53,021 nt of DNA, from NCBI GenBank assembly GCA_002503285.1, contig DARI01000023.1, positions 1 to 53,021 on the forward strand. The letters run 5' to 3'. Numbering within the stretch: the first letter of the stretch is position 1; each line of letters opens with the position of its first letter. The translations under genes and the position numbers were made by a program. Origin of the DNA: Euryarchaeota archaeon UBA557. Lineage in GTDB: Archaea > Thermoplasmatota > Poseidoniia > Poseidoniales > Thalassarchaeaceae. Of this stretch, positions 46,278 to 53,021 are shown in pieces. The notes under the pieces were generated by a model that did not search any database, was not told where the DNA came from, and saw nothing but the letters and a program-made list of their open reading frames with translations.

Positions 46278-48653
46278 TCATTTAAATTTGTCATATTCTC
46301 GCTTAATTTTGGATGGCCCTAATTGAAGTGCAGCAATTGATATTATTATCAACCCTAATGATGCTAAAATAAATATAATTTGACTTCTGTTATTAGAATT
46401 AATATTTTCTATATTTTGTTTTATTACTTTTACTTCAATTGTATTGATATTATTATCTTCATTTAATTCCTGAATCTCCAAAATACTATCAACTTCAATT
46501 TTTATCATAATATATTCGTATTCCGATTCAATTTGAAAATCACAAACAGCAATTCCCAATCCCCCAGGTGCGATGTTGCTAATCGTTGAATATCCAATCA
46601 ATATATCTCCTACTGTACACTGAATAGTGATGTCTCCTGAATCTCCCATTCCAGTATTGCGGACATATGATATGATTTCTATTATGTCTCCAATTTCAAA
46701 TACATTAGAAACAACTCCACTTTCTGTTACTTCAATATATTCAATTAGTAAATCTGGTTTTGCCTCTACAATGACCTCAATACTTTGTGTAATTTCAAAT
46801 AGTCCATCGCTTATAATGATTTCAATTATATGGACTCCACTTTGGACAGGAGATAATACTAAGTTTCTATTTAGGTCTATAGTGGCCCAACTTCTACTCG
46901 TTGATATGGTTAAATCATCAGTATCTACATCAATTATTGAAATATTTATAGTTTTAGTATCTCCTAAATCTACATAAGTCGTTAATGGTAAATCATTAAT
47001 TATTGGTTGATCTGGAACTGAATTAATTTTTATATTAAAATTATCATTCCAATAATTGCCTCTTTCATCTATTACTGTTACAAATATTAGAGAATTACCG
47101 AAGGCATCTTCATTTGGTTGTACTCTTAAATCTCCGCCAGAAGAAGATACTGAAACTAGATCACCGTCCATACTAATTCCTGATAAATATAACTCGTTTA
47201 TCGAGGTTATATCATCTTCACATCTAGATGTGACTGGAATTATTAATCCGCCCTCATCTTCATCTATTTCCAAATCATCAAGTTGAATGCATTCGGGATC
47301 ATAATCCCAATCAATATCATAACCTCCATCTATGGACATTGAAGTTATATGAATAATCGTAGTTTCTTGAGTCCCATTCGATGACCATTGCAATCTAGTC
47401 GCTACTCCTACGCTAAAGATTCCATTTTCAGGTAATGATTGTCCAATACTGGTATAAAATGAAAAATTTCCTAAACTTATTGGTATAGAATGTACTAAAT
47501 CTTCTCCTATGGCGAATAATATACTAGATGAATTAGATAATCCAAGTATGTTGCCTGAGATGTACCCTTCTACAATTAATTTTGGGTCATTTATGTCCAA
47601 CCTAATTTTTTCAATACATCCATCATTTACTACTATTCTTAGGTTTAAATAACTTATTTCGTTTGGAAATAATTCTCCAGATGATATTTCTTGAAAATTT
47701 CCCTCATCAAGTTCGTAAGTGATAGTAAAATTACCTTCTCCATATGAATATATTCGCCCAATACTCTGACTTGGAGGTGGTAAAATTCCCTCTATTGACC
47801 AAATTCCTCCGCTTGATGACTCCGGATTTTTCAATCCACATGTGGATTGTGATAATCCAGTAATATTGCCATCATATGGTCCAAAATCTAGCACTGGTAG
47901 CTGATTATCAACTATTTCAGTTTCAGCTTTAACGGTCTCAAATGAGTACCATGGTTGATGATATTTGATTCTTAAGCCAACTGCATCAACTCTTATCTCA
48001 GAATCATCAAGACCTATGTTATCTGAAACATAATCTATTGTAAATTCAGTAATTTCTAATTTATCCCAAGTCCATTCTACCTCTCCATCAATATTAATTA
48101 TTATTGGATTATTCATTCGATTCAATCCTCCCGATGTATCTACATTAGTATAAGTTTCAATTAATTTATCTGATCCATGATTTTTTAGTAAGATATTTAC
48201 TTCGTCTTGATTTAAATCACTAGGTATGCTAATATGTAGAATTAATGATACATTTTTAATTATAAAATTATTAAAAATATTAAAATTATATCCATCCATT
48301 GATATTTCCGGTCCTGTAGACCAAGTGTAAGATCCATCCGGTTCGCCGATTGTATTATTAGAGTTCGTAGAACTAGTTGTTGCCCAAGAGGTATGATACG
48401 CAAAATTATCGGGCCTGTTATGTGTAATTGACAACTCATTATCTGCAACCATTCCGACACTATATTCAGCTAGACTATCTGAAAATCCTGAAGTACTAGT
48501 TATTTCCCAATCCGACGGGTCTGTAAAATCTCCTGCAATGAGTAGTTCTTTGGGTTCTGCTGATATGACCTCATCAGCCATTGATATTTGTGTAGGTAAA
48601 AGTAAACCAAGTATTATTATGGGAATTATGTGCCTCCCGCCTCTTCTTGCCAT
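46278..48653 (-). CDS. surface protein with CARDB-like domain and C-terminal anchor
   Basis: A 791-residue exported protein. The signal peptide is basic MARRGGRH and then IIPIIILGLLLPTQISMA (cleavage near 26). Most of the chain is Ig-like beta domains: a jelly-roll-like part with alternating hydrophobic and aspartate-rich strands, a cadherin-like repeat (DLGDTKTINISIIDVDTDDL, about 590-610), and a CARDB-like domain at about 630-740 (NTGMGDSGDITIQC, NIAPGGLG). A single membrane helix (SQIIFILASLGLIIISIAAL, about 765-785) and a short basic tail anchor it. It is alone on its transcript. Confidence 0.82.
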   Translation of the reverse strand: MARRGGRHIIPIIILGLLLPTQISMADEVISAEPKELLIAGDFTDPSDWEITSTSGFSDSLAEYSVGMVADNELSITHNRPDNFAYHTSWATTSSTNSNNTIGEPDGSYTWSTGPEISMDGYNFNIFNNFIIKNVSLILHISIPSDLNQDEVNILLKNHGSDKLIETYTNVDTSGGLNRMNNPIIINIDGEVEWTWDKLEITEFTIDYVSDNIGLDDSEIRVDAVGLRIKYHQPWYSFETVKAETEIVDNQLPVLDFGPYDGNITGLSQSTCGLKNPESSSGGIWSIEGILPPPSQSIGRIYSYGEGNFTITYELDEGNFQEISSGELFPNEISYLNLRIVVNDGCIEKIRLDINDPKLIVEGYISGNILGLSNSSSILFAIGEDLVHSIPISLGNFSFYTSIGQSLPENGIFSVGVATRLQWSSNGTQETTIIHITSMSIDGGYDIDWDYDPECIQLDDLEIDEDEGGLIIPVTSRCEDDITSINELYLSGISMDGDLVSVSSSGGDLRVQPNEDAFGNSLIFVTVIDERGNYWNDNFNIKINSVPDQPIINDLPLTTYVDLGDTKTINISIIDVDTDDLTISTSRSWATIDLNRNLVLSPVQSGVHIIEIIISDGLFEITQSIEVIVEAKPDLLIEYIEVTESGVVSNVFEIGDIIEIISYVRNTGMGDSGDITIQCTVGDILIGYSTISNIAPGGLGIAVCDFQIESEYEYIMIKIEVDSILEIQELNEDNNINTIEVKVIKQNIENINSNNRSQIIFILASLGLIIISIAALQLGPSKIKREYDKFK

Positions 48654-48719
48654 ATTACTTTACGACTGGCTTTCGCGCTTCAATACGTTGGTTAATTGAC
48701 TAGATATGGCGGTAGTACA

Positions 48720-48737
48720 TACGGTTGATATACCGTA
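48720..48737. promoter_or_regulatory. inverted repeat around the tRNA-His promoter TATA
   Basis: TACGGT, TGATAT, ACCGTA: perfect six-base arms around a TATA-like core (gatatacc, 48727-48734), about 27 bases before the tRNA-His start. It could be chance in an AT-rich promoter or a control site. Confidence 0.3.
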
Positions 48738-48760
48738 GACATCACGCACGCTATACTTAC

Positions 48761-48836
48761 GGCTGTGATAGTGTAGAGGTTAGCACGGTGGGTTGTGGTC
48801 CCGCCGGCCCGGGTTCAATTCCCGGTCACGGCCCCA
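48761..48836 (+). tRNA. tRNA-His (GTG)
   Basis: The extra G at position -1 (48761) pairs with discriminator C, the mark of tRNA-His. The acceptor stem is GCTGTGA/TCACGGC (one G-T pair). The anticodon stem GTGGG/CCCGC encloses TTGTGGT, giving anticodon GTG (His). The T loop is TTCAATT. The CCA end is encoded. There is no intron. Confidence 0.97.
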
Positions 48837-48841
48837 TATTC

Positions 48842-49465
48842 TTAATTCAATAAATCGTCATCTATTGAATGTCCCATTCTACCTACTTTAGTAGCCATAT
48901 AGTCTCTATTACTTTCACCTATTCCTACTACTAATGGCTTACTTTCTGAAACTTCAATACCATAATGTTCTAATTGGCTAATTTTCTCAGGATTATTTGT
49001 TAATAAGCATACCTTTTGAATTCCTATTGATGATAAAATAATGGATGCTATATTATAATTTCTAGCGTCAACAGGATGTCCAAGCATTAGATTAGCATCA
49101 TGTGTATCTACTCCCTTATCTTGAAGGTTATATGCCTGAATCTTTGCATGGAGGCCAATCCCTCTTCCTTCTTGACGTAAATAAACCAAACATCCCCATC
49201 CATTTTTTTGTATTTGGTCCATTGCGGCATTCAATTGAGGGCCACAATCACATCTTAAACTATTAAATGCATCTCCAGTTAGGCATTCGGAGTGAACTCT
49301 AACTAATACCGGATCAGGTCCTGACATATCTCCAAGTGTAAGCGCTACATGGTCAAATCCAGTAATATCTTCATGAAATACTCTAATTCTAAAATGGCCA
49401 TTTAAGGTTGGTAATTTCGCATCCGCAGGAACATCCATTTCAGATACTATGACCTCTTTCTCCAT
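48842..49465 (-). CDS. ribA: GTP cyclohydrolase II
   Basis: Opens GTP to the first pyrimidine intermediate of riboflavin synthesis. The zinc cysteines are Cys61, Cys72 and Cys74 in ECLTGDAFNSLRCDCG, with the same 11- and 2-residue spacing as E. coli RibA. RQEGRGIGLHAKIQAYNLQD contains the conserved active-site Arg and Tyr region. The domain stands alone (207 residues), without a RibB half. Many archaea instead use the GCH III/ArfA route, so this bacterial-type enzyme is notable. It follows the TusA-like gene by 51 bases. Confidence 0.95.
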   Translation of the reverse strand: MEKEVIVSEMDVPADAKLPTLNGHFRIRVFHEDITGFDHVALTLGDMSGPDPVLVRVHSECLTGDAFNSLRCDCGPQLNAAMDQIQKNGWGCLVYLRQEGRGIGLHAKIQAYNLQDKGVDTHDANLMLGHPVDARNYNIASIILSSIGIQKVCLLTNNPEKISQLEHYGIEVSESKPLVVGIGESNRDYMATKVGRMGHSIDDDLLN

Positions 49466-49516
49466 ATGTTATCGTAATCACTATTCATTATAAATAAAAT
49501 TGTTAGCTATTGACAA

Positions 49517-49768
49517 TTAATTCTCTACATAATTTATTATCCTAAATGTATATTCTCCAGCATCTTCACTTACTTTTTGTAAAGTAATGCCCATCCTATT
49601 GCACAATGCTGGAATGTCATGCAATGTCTCAGGATCATCACATATGAGGTCAATGATATCTCCGTCATCTGAATTTAACAATAATTTTCTTAATTCATGA
49701 ACTGGTATCGGGCAATAGAAACCAACCAAATCTAGCTCTTTTATTGGTTTATTTATATCATATTCCAA
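49517..49768 (-). CDS. TusA/SirA-family protein
   Basis: An 83-residue sulfur-carrier-like protein. The hallmark is LVGFYCPIPVHELRKLL, with Cys19 in the CPxP motif that in TusA carries persulfide. DGDIIDLICDDPETLHDIPALC follows as the second strand-helix unit. Start is TTG 49768 on the minus strand, with GAGG just upstream; no in-frame ATG comes before the conserved strand. Roles in tRNA thiolation or molybdenum cofactor are known for relatives but cannot be settled here. It lies nine bases after topoisomerase IB and before ribA on the same strand. Confidence 0.88.
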   Translation of the reverse strand: MEYDINKPIKELDLVGFYCPIPVHELRKLLLNSDDGDIIDLICDDPETLHDIPALCNRMGITLQKVSEDAGEYTFRIINYVEN

Positions 49769-49777
49769 TTTAATTCC

Positions 49778-51034
49778 TCATTCGTGAGTTCTCATGTAAT
49801 GAAAAGCAGTAGATTCTTCACGAGATAATTCTGATGCATTATCCTTTTTAGAAGATTTATTCCACCTTTCCATGAATAATCCTTTTTCCCAATCTTCCAA
49901 AAACATGGGCCTAATATATGAAGATCTACATACTGCTCTAGTATTTCCTAAATCAGCTGCCACGGTATCAATTATAGCAATCATAGTAGCCATTCTTTCA
50001 GAGTCTTTCTTTCCAGGCAATACGCCCTTAATTGCTAATTTGACCAATCCTTCAGGTTTTTTTAGTCTTATAGGTTTCCCCATTGAATCCTCCTTCCATA
50101 AGATTGTTGGATCCAATTCTAATAAATTTTCTTTTTTTGCCATTTCATACAATTTAGGAATTTCTAATATTTCTTCTTCGCTAGCTTCTGAAATTAGTGC
50201 CAATCTTGCTGCCATTTTCCATGAAGCAGCCCATGTTCTAAATTGCTTTGCAGTATAATCTGAATTTGTTGCATCCTGTATATATTTATTTATATGTTCA
50301 GCCTTTATGTCAAAATCATTTCCATCTTCATCTTCATATCTAAATAATTCTTCCTTATTTTTATTTACTCCAACATTTCTAGATTCTTTTATTAATTCTA
50401 CAAGTTCATTATCTTTTACTAAAATTTTCCATTCCTTGCCTGATTTGCCTGTAAATTTAAAAAATGCATCATTACTACCTTCAATATATTTAAAATGGCC
50501 ATTTTGTAAAGTTGTTAGGCCATATGATTCATTTTCTTTTGCATATTCATCCGATCCAACTCTTACATGGTACCTATCCATCAATTTTATTATCAATGCA
50601 ACGGTTTTATCGCGTGGCATCCCTTTCATCTTAATATCCTTAGATACCTTTTTTCTTAATTTTGATAATTTCTCTGCAAACTCATCTACGTTTGCAAACT
50701 TATCATCAGCCCTTTTTTTGACCCATTCTGGATGGTACCTATATTGCAATCTGCCTTTACCGTCATAACCGGTTGCTTGTATATGCCCATTTCCTTTTTT
50801 ATCAAACCAAACATCTGTCCATGCTGGCGGTACTGCAAGTGAATTTAACATAGTAATTCTACTTTTATCCTTCAATAATTTACCATCAGGAAATTTATAC
50901 TTCCACTCTATTTTTACCTTGTCTCCTTCTTCCTTGGGGGGAATTTCTATTATCTGTCTTGTTATTCCTGGTTGAGTTCTATCTGATATTATCAAACCAG
51001 CCTCTTTTGCAGAGGTCGCCGTGTCGATTCCCAT
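49778..51034 (-). CDS. type IB DNA topoisomerase (bacterial/poxvirus type)
   Basis: Relaxes supercoils through a 3'-phosphotyrosine nick. The 418-residue protein has the catalytic set in order: Arg158 in YHVRVGSDEY, Lys197 in FTGKSGKEW, Arg266 in TAKQFRTWAAS, Asn364 in ADLGNTRAV, and the nucleophile Tyr373 in CRSSYIRP. An asparagine nine residues before the tyrosine is, as I recall, the state seen in Deinococcus TopIB, where poxvirus and eukaryotic enzymes have histidine. The N-terminal PPAWTDVWF and GYDGKGRLQYRYHP match bacterial TopIB. This is distinct from the eukaryotic-like TopIB of Thaumarchaeota. It is the first gene of a run with the TusA-like gene and ribA. Confidence 0.93.
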   Translation of the reverse strand: MGIDTATSAKEAGLIISDRTQPGITRQIIEIPPKEEGDKVKIEWKYKFPDGKLLKDKSRITMLNSLAVPPAWTDVWFDKKGNGHIQATGYDGKGRLQYRYHPEWVKKRADDKFANVDEFAEKLSKLRKKVSKDIKMKGMPRDKTVALIIKLMDRYHVRVGSDEYAKENESYGLTTLQNGHFKYIEGSNDAFFKFTGKSGKEWKILVKDNELVELIKESRNVGVNKNKEELFRYEDEDGNDFDIKAEHINKYIQDATNSDYTAKQFRTWAASWKMAARLALISEASEEEILEIPKLYEMAKKENLLELDPTILWKEDSMGKPIRLKKPEGLVKLAIKGVLPGKKDSERMATMIAIIDTVAADLGNTRAVCRSSYIRPMFLEDWEKGLFMERWNKSSKKDNASELSREESTAFHYMRTHE

Positions 51035-51074
51035 ATTATCCGGATAACTAGGAAGGCTAAATTAATTGTTGATA

Positions 51075-52418
51075 TTAATCAGAGAATTGGGCCAAAACGA
51101 CTTCTAAACTTCGAATATCATTTTCAATATTTTCTCTTTCAGTACGTTTCAGGTCCCCTTGAGTAATTTGAGTTTGCAAGTATTCCAATTCCTTTTTCAT
51201 TTCCTCCCTTTCAGCCATTAGGGCTGACTCATCTCTTGCCATAGTCATTGTTGCCACTTGTTGCCTACTACTTTTTCTTCTCATTCTTCTTTCTAATGCT
51301 TGTTCATTATCACCAAATGGAGATGGTTTACTTTCTAACTCAACTGAAACTGGGTATGGTATGCTTATACCTTCAATTCCAAATCTAATATCAATTTCCC
51401 TTAATAACCAATCCTTTGCAAAGAACTCATCATCGTAATCTTCGATCCAAGTATATAGTCTAAAGATTTTTGCAAAATCACCTAGTTCTCTAAGTAATAC
51501 TCTTGGCGCAGGATCTTCATTAACAAATTTGCACTTTCTTGCAACTGCTGTTATTACTTGCTTTACATGGGCGGAATTTTCATCATAATCTACTCCGATG
51601 TCCATATGTAACGAAACTCTAGTTGCAACTCCATCGCCACCACCTCTAGCAAAATTAGTAATTGTAGAATCTATTAATCTATTATTAGGAATTATGACCA
51701 ATTGTTCCGTGAATGTTAATATCTTAGTTGATAGTATCCCTACAGATACCACATTACCTTGAATCCCATCTACTTCTATTCTATCTCCAACCTCAAATGG
51801 TTGGTCTATTGCTAGCATAAATGAGTTAACTATATTTCCTAAAGTCTGCTGTACTGCCAGACCTATAATTAACGAGAATACAGCTAATGATGCTAAAATA
51901 CCGAATAATTCTATCCCTACTATGTCAAGTGCCAAGTTCAATCCTATGAACCATACTATTCCTCTTGCGATAAAAACCATTATTGGGTTTCCTCCGGTTA
52001 CGGTTACAGATTTATTTACAGTATATTTATCAAATATTGCTGGGATGATATATTTTATGCCTACGCTAATTAGTGAGGTAGTTAGAAGAATATATATGGC
52101 TGAGAAATATGGTTCTACGTTAGAATAAATTATTCCCTCTCCTTCACCATCAATCCAATCAATTGAGAATTCTATTCCTATAGCTAAAACAAATACATAT
52201 ACTCTATTTATTATTGGTATCAGAGCAGCATTATCCCAATCATTTTTGGTTTTCTTCACGATATTCCATGCTATTCTTGTAAAAACTAATTTAACAATTA
52301 ATAATGATAACACTATTATTCCCAAACAAAATCCAATTTGGTAAATCACTCCTAGGTCAACTATCTGCTGCACCATTTCGGTTATTGGAGTAAATAAATC
52401 ATCAGTATCTTCTGCCAT
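51075..52418 (-). CDS. MscS-family mechanosensitive channel
   Basis: A 447-residue small-conductance channel that vents solute on osmotic downshock. ATG 52418 has GGAG eight bases upstream; a GTG at 52427 overlaps that site and is less likely. Five hydrophobic segments precede the conserved core. The pore helix and beta domain are clear: SLIIGLAVQQTLGNIVNSFMLAI (in parts), FEVGDRIEVDGIQGNVVSVGI, and LVIIPNNRLIDSTITNFARG. A cytoplasmic alpha/beta domain follows, then a charged coiled coil of about 75 residues at the C-terminus (ALMAEREEMKKELEYLQTQI), which is longer than in E. coli MscS. Confidence 0.92.
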   Translation of the reverse strand: MAEDTDDLFTPITEMVQQIVDLGVIYQIGFCLGIIVLSLLIVKLVFTRIAWNIVKKTKNDWDNAALIPIINRVYVFVLAIGIEFSIDWIDGEGEGIIYSNVEPYFSAIYILLTTSLISVGIKYIIPAIFDKYTVNKSVTVTGGNPIMVFIARGIVWFIGLNLALDIVGIELFGILASLAVFSLIIGLAVQQTLGNIVNSFMLAIDQPFEVGDRIEVDGIQGNVVSVGILSTKILTFTEQLVIIPNNRLIDSTITNFARGGGDGVATRVSLHMDIGVDYDENSAHVKQVITAVARKCKFVNEDPAPRVLLRELGDFAKIFRLYTWIEDYDDEFFAKDWLLREIDIRFGIEGISIPYPVSVELESKPSPFGDNEQALERRMRRKSSRQQVATMTMARDESALMAEREEMKKELEYLQTQITQGDLKRTERENIENDIRSLEVVLAQFSD

Positions 52419-52492
52419 CCTATTCACTCCTGTTATGTCCCAAATCCATCTCTATTTAATTACTATCTAATGTCTGAAATGTGTTTTTTAAA

Positions 52493-53021
52493 TTAATTAT
52501 TAAATTCATACGCTTGCCTTGCCCATTCATCTCTCTTAACTCGTCCAGGAAAGAACTCAATTGCAATATTTACTTGTTCTTCAATTTCCGAATCCATTTT
52601 CGATATTTGTTCGAAAGTAAATATTCCCAACGCATTTAATTTTTGTTCAATAAATGGCCCTATTCCAGAAATTTCTTGTAAATTATCTCGATTTATGAGT
52701 AATGCTCCTTGTTTAAAGTCTCTTTTCATCCCAATTACTCCAATTAAACTATTATCATTTTTATCTGTCCAACTGATAAAAATATCTCCATCTTCATCAT
52801 TGATGTATGCATTACCGGATTTTGGAAATTGTGACGCGTCTGATAAAGTAATTTTGGAATTACCTGGAGAATATTCAGACATAATTTCTGATCTGGCTGT
52901 ATGCCCTATTGTTCCAAAGTCAATACTACTGGCATTCGATGCCACTCTTGCTAAATCTTGAATTTTCTTTTCCTCTTTTGTGATTTTAGTTTGAGTGACG
53001 GTTTCAGGAGCTTCATCTATG
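52493..53021 (-). CDS. helix-hairpin-helix protein, 5' end cut by window edge
   Basis: The open frame continues past its first possible start (GTG 52945) to the right edge with no stop, through KEEKKIQDLARV, so the real start is probably outside the window. The visible 176 codons include an OB-like or beta-rich part (ITLSDASQFPKSGNAYIND) and a C-terminal helix-hairpin-helix, LQEISGIGPFIEQKLNALGI, then FTFEQISKMD and FFPGRVKRDEWARQA. This end matches the general form of poorly characterised helix-hairpin-helix proteins (GxGPxxxxxLxxxGI...FxGRxxRDxW). DNA or RNA binding is likely; the function is unknown. Confidence 0.7.
   Translation of the reverse strand, partial: IDEAPETVTQTKITKEEKKIQDLARVASNASSIDFGTIGHTARSEIMSEYSPGNSKITLSDASQFPKSGNAYINDEDGDIFISWTDKNDNSLIGVIGMKRDFKQGALLINRDNLQEISGIGPFIEQKLNALGIFTFEQISKMDSEIEEQVNIAIEFFPGRVKRDEWARQAYEFNN

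Noticed and set aside
49872..50768. Two plus-strand frames of 128 and 153 codons opposite topoisomerase IB
   Set aside because: Antisense shadows of a gene with full catalytic motifs; their serine/phenylalanine-rich translation is what antisense reading of AT-rich code gives.
1..53021. Mobile elements, CRISPR arrays, prophage or an integrated system near the tRNA genes
   Set aside because: No transposase, integrase, direct repeats at tRNA ends or regularly spaced repeats were seen. Genes beside the tRNAs are intact.

Overview
The window is a gene-dense, AT-rich stretch of an archaeal chromosome. Archaeal markers are RNA polymerase subunit Rpo7, Spt4, ribosomal proteins S24e and S27ae, D-aminoacyl-tRNA deacylase DtdA, an archaeal-type alanyl-tRNA synthetase, Cbf5, archaeal cytidylate kinase, an EMC3/DUF106-type insertase, a UbiA-family lipid prenyltransferase, RtcB and archease. 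Very large surface proteins, bacterial-type metabolic enzymes (RibA, GMP reductase, topoisomerase IB, PurC) and the AT-rich composition suggest a planktonic marine euryarchaeote of the Poseidoniia (Marine Group II/III). That placement is inference from gene content.

Layout. 1-2.1 kb: a truncated secreted protein diverging from purC, with a small unknown gene. 2.1-7.8 kb: a giant FG-GAP/CARDB surface protein. 8.0-9.3 kb: an information-processing operon (rpo7, spt4, rps24e, rps27ae). 9.3-16.1 kb: a propeller-like protein, dtdA with proline dehydrogenase, a zinc-finger protein, a methyltransferase-like protein, and an operon of a multi-pass zinc-ribbon membrane protein with a membrane-anchored subtilase. 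16.1-16.4 kb: tRNA-Ser and tRNA-Thr. 16.5-23.7 kb: a 2391-residue surface protein. 23.7-31.4 kb: a small coiled-coil protein, rtcB with a DNA glycosylase, alaS, an aminotransferase and an unknown duplicated protein. 31.5-35.2 kb: a TSP3-like calcium-repeat protein and archease. 35.2-40.6 kb: GMP reductase, a LON-domain protein, tRNA-Glu, a small winged-helix pair, the lipid prenyltransferase, argF and a GPN GTPase. 40.7-46.1 kb: a polyproline/zinc-ribbon protein followed by DUF106, cmk and cbf5. 46.3-53.0 kb: another surface protein, tRNA-His, ribA, a TusA-like protein, topoisomerase IB, an MscS channel and a helix-hairpin-helix protein cut by the window edge.

How it works together. Most genes are core functions: transcription, translation, RNA ligation, nucleotide, arginine, riboflavin and lipid synthesis. 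The unusual share is cell-surface protein: four genes occupy about 18.4 kb, over a third of the window. Convergent neighbours repeatedly abut or overlap at their 3' ends. All four tRNA genes encode their CCA ends and none has an intron. No mobile element, CRISPR array or rRNA was seen, and no gap between genes exceeds about 300 bases. The best candidates for undescribed biology are the polyproline/DUF11-like/zinc-ribbon protein, the giant multi-domain surface protein, the subtilase/zinc-ribbon membrane operon and the internally duplicated unknown protein.
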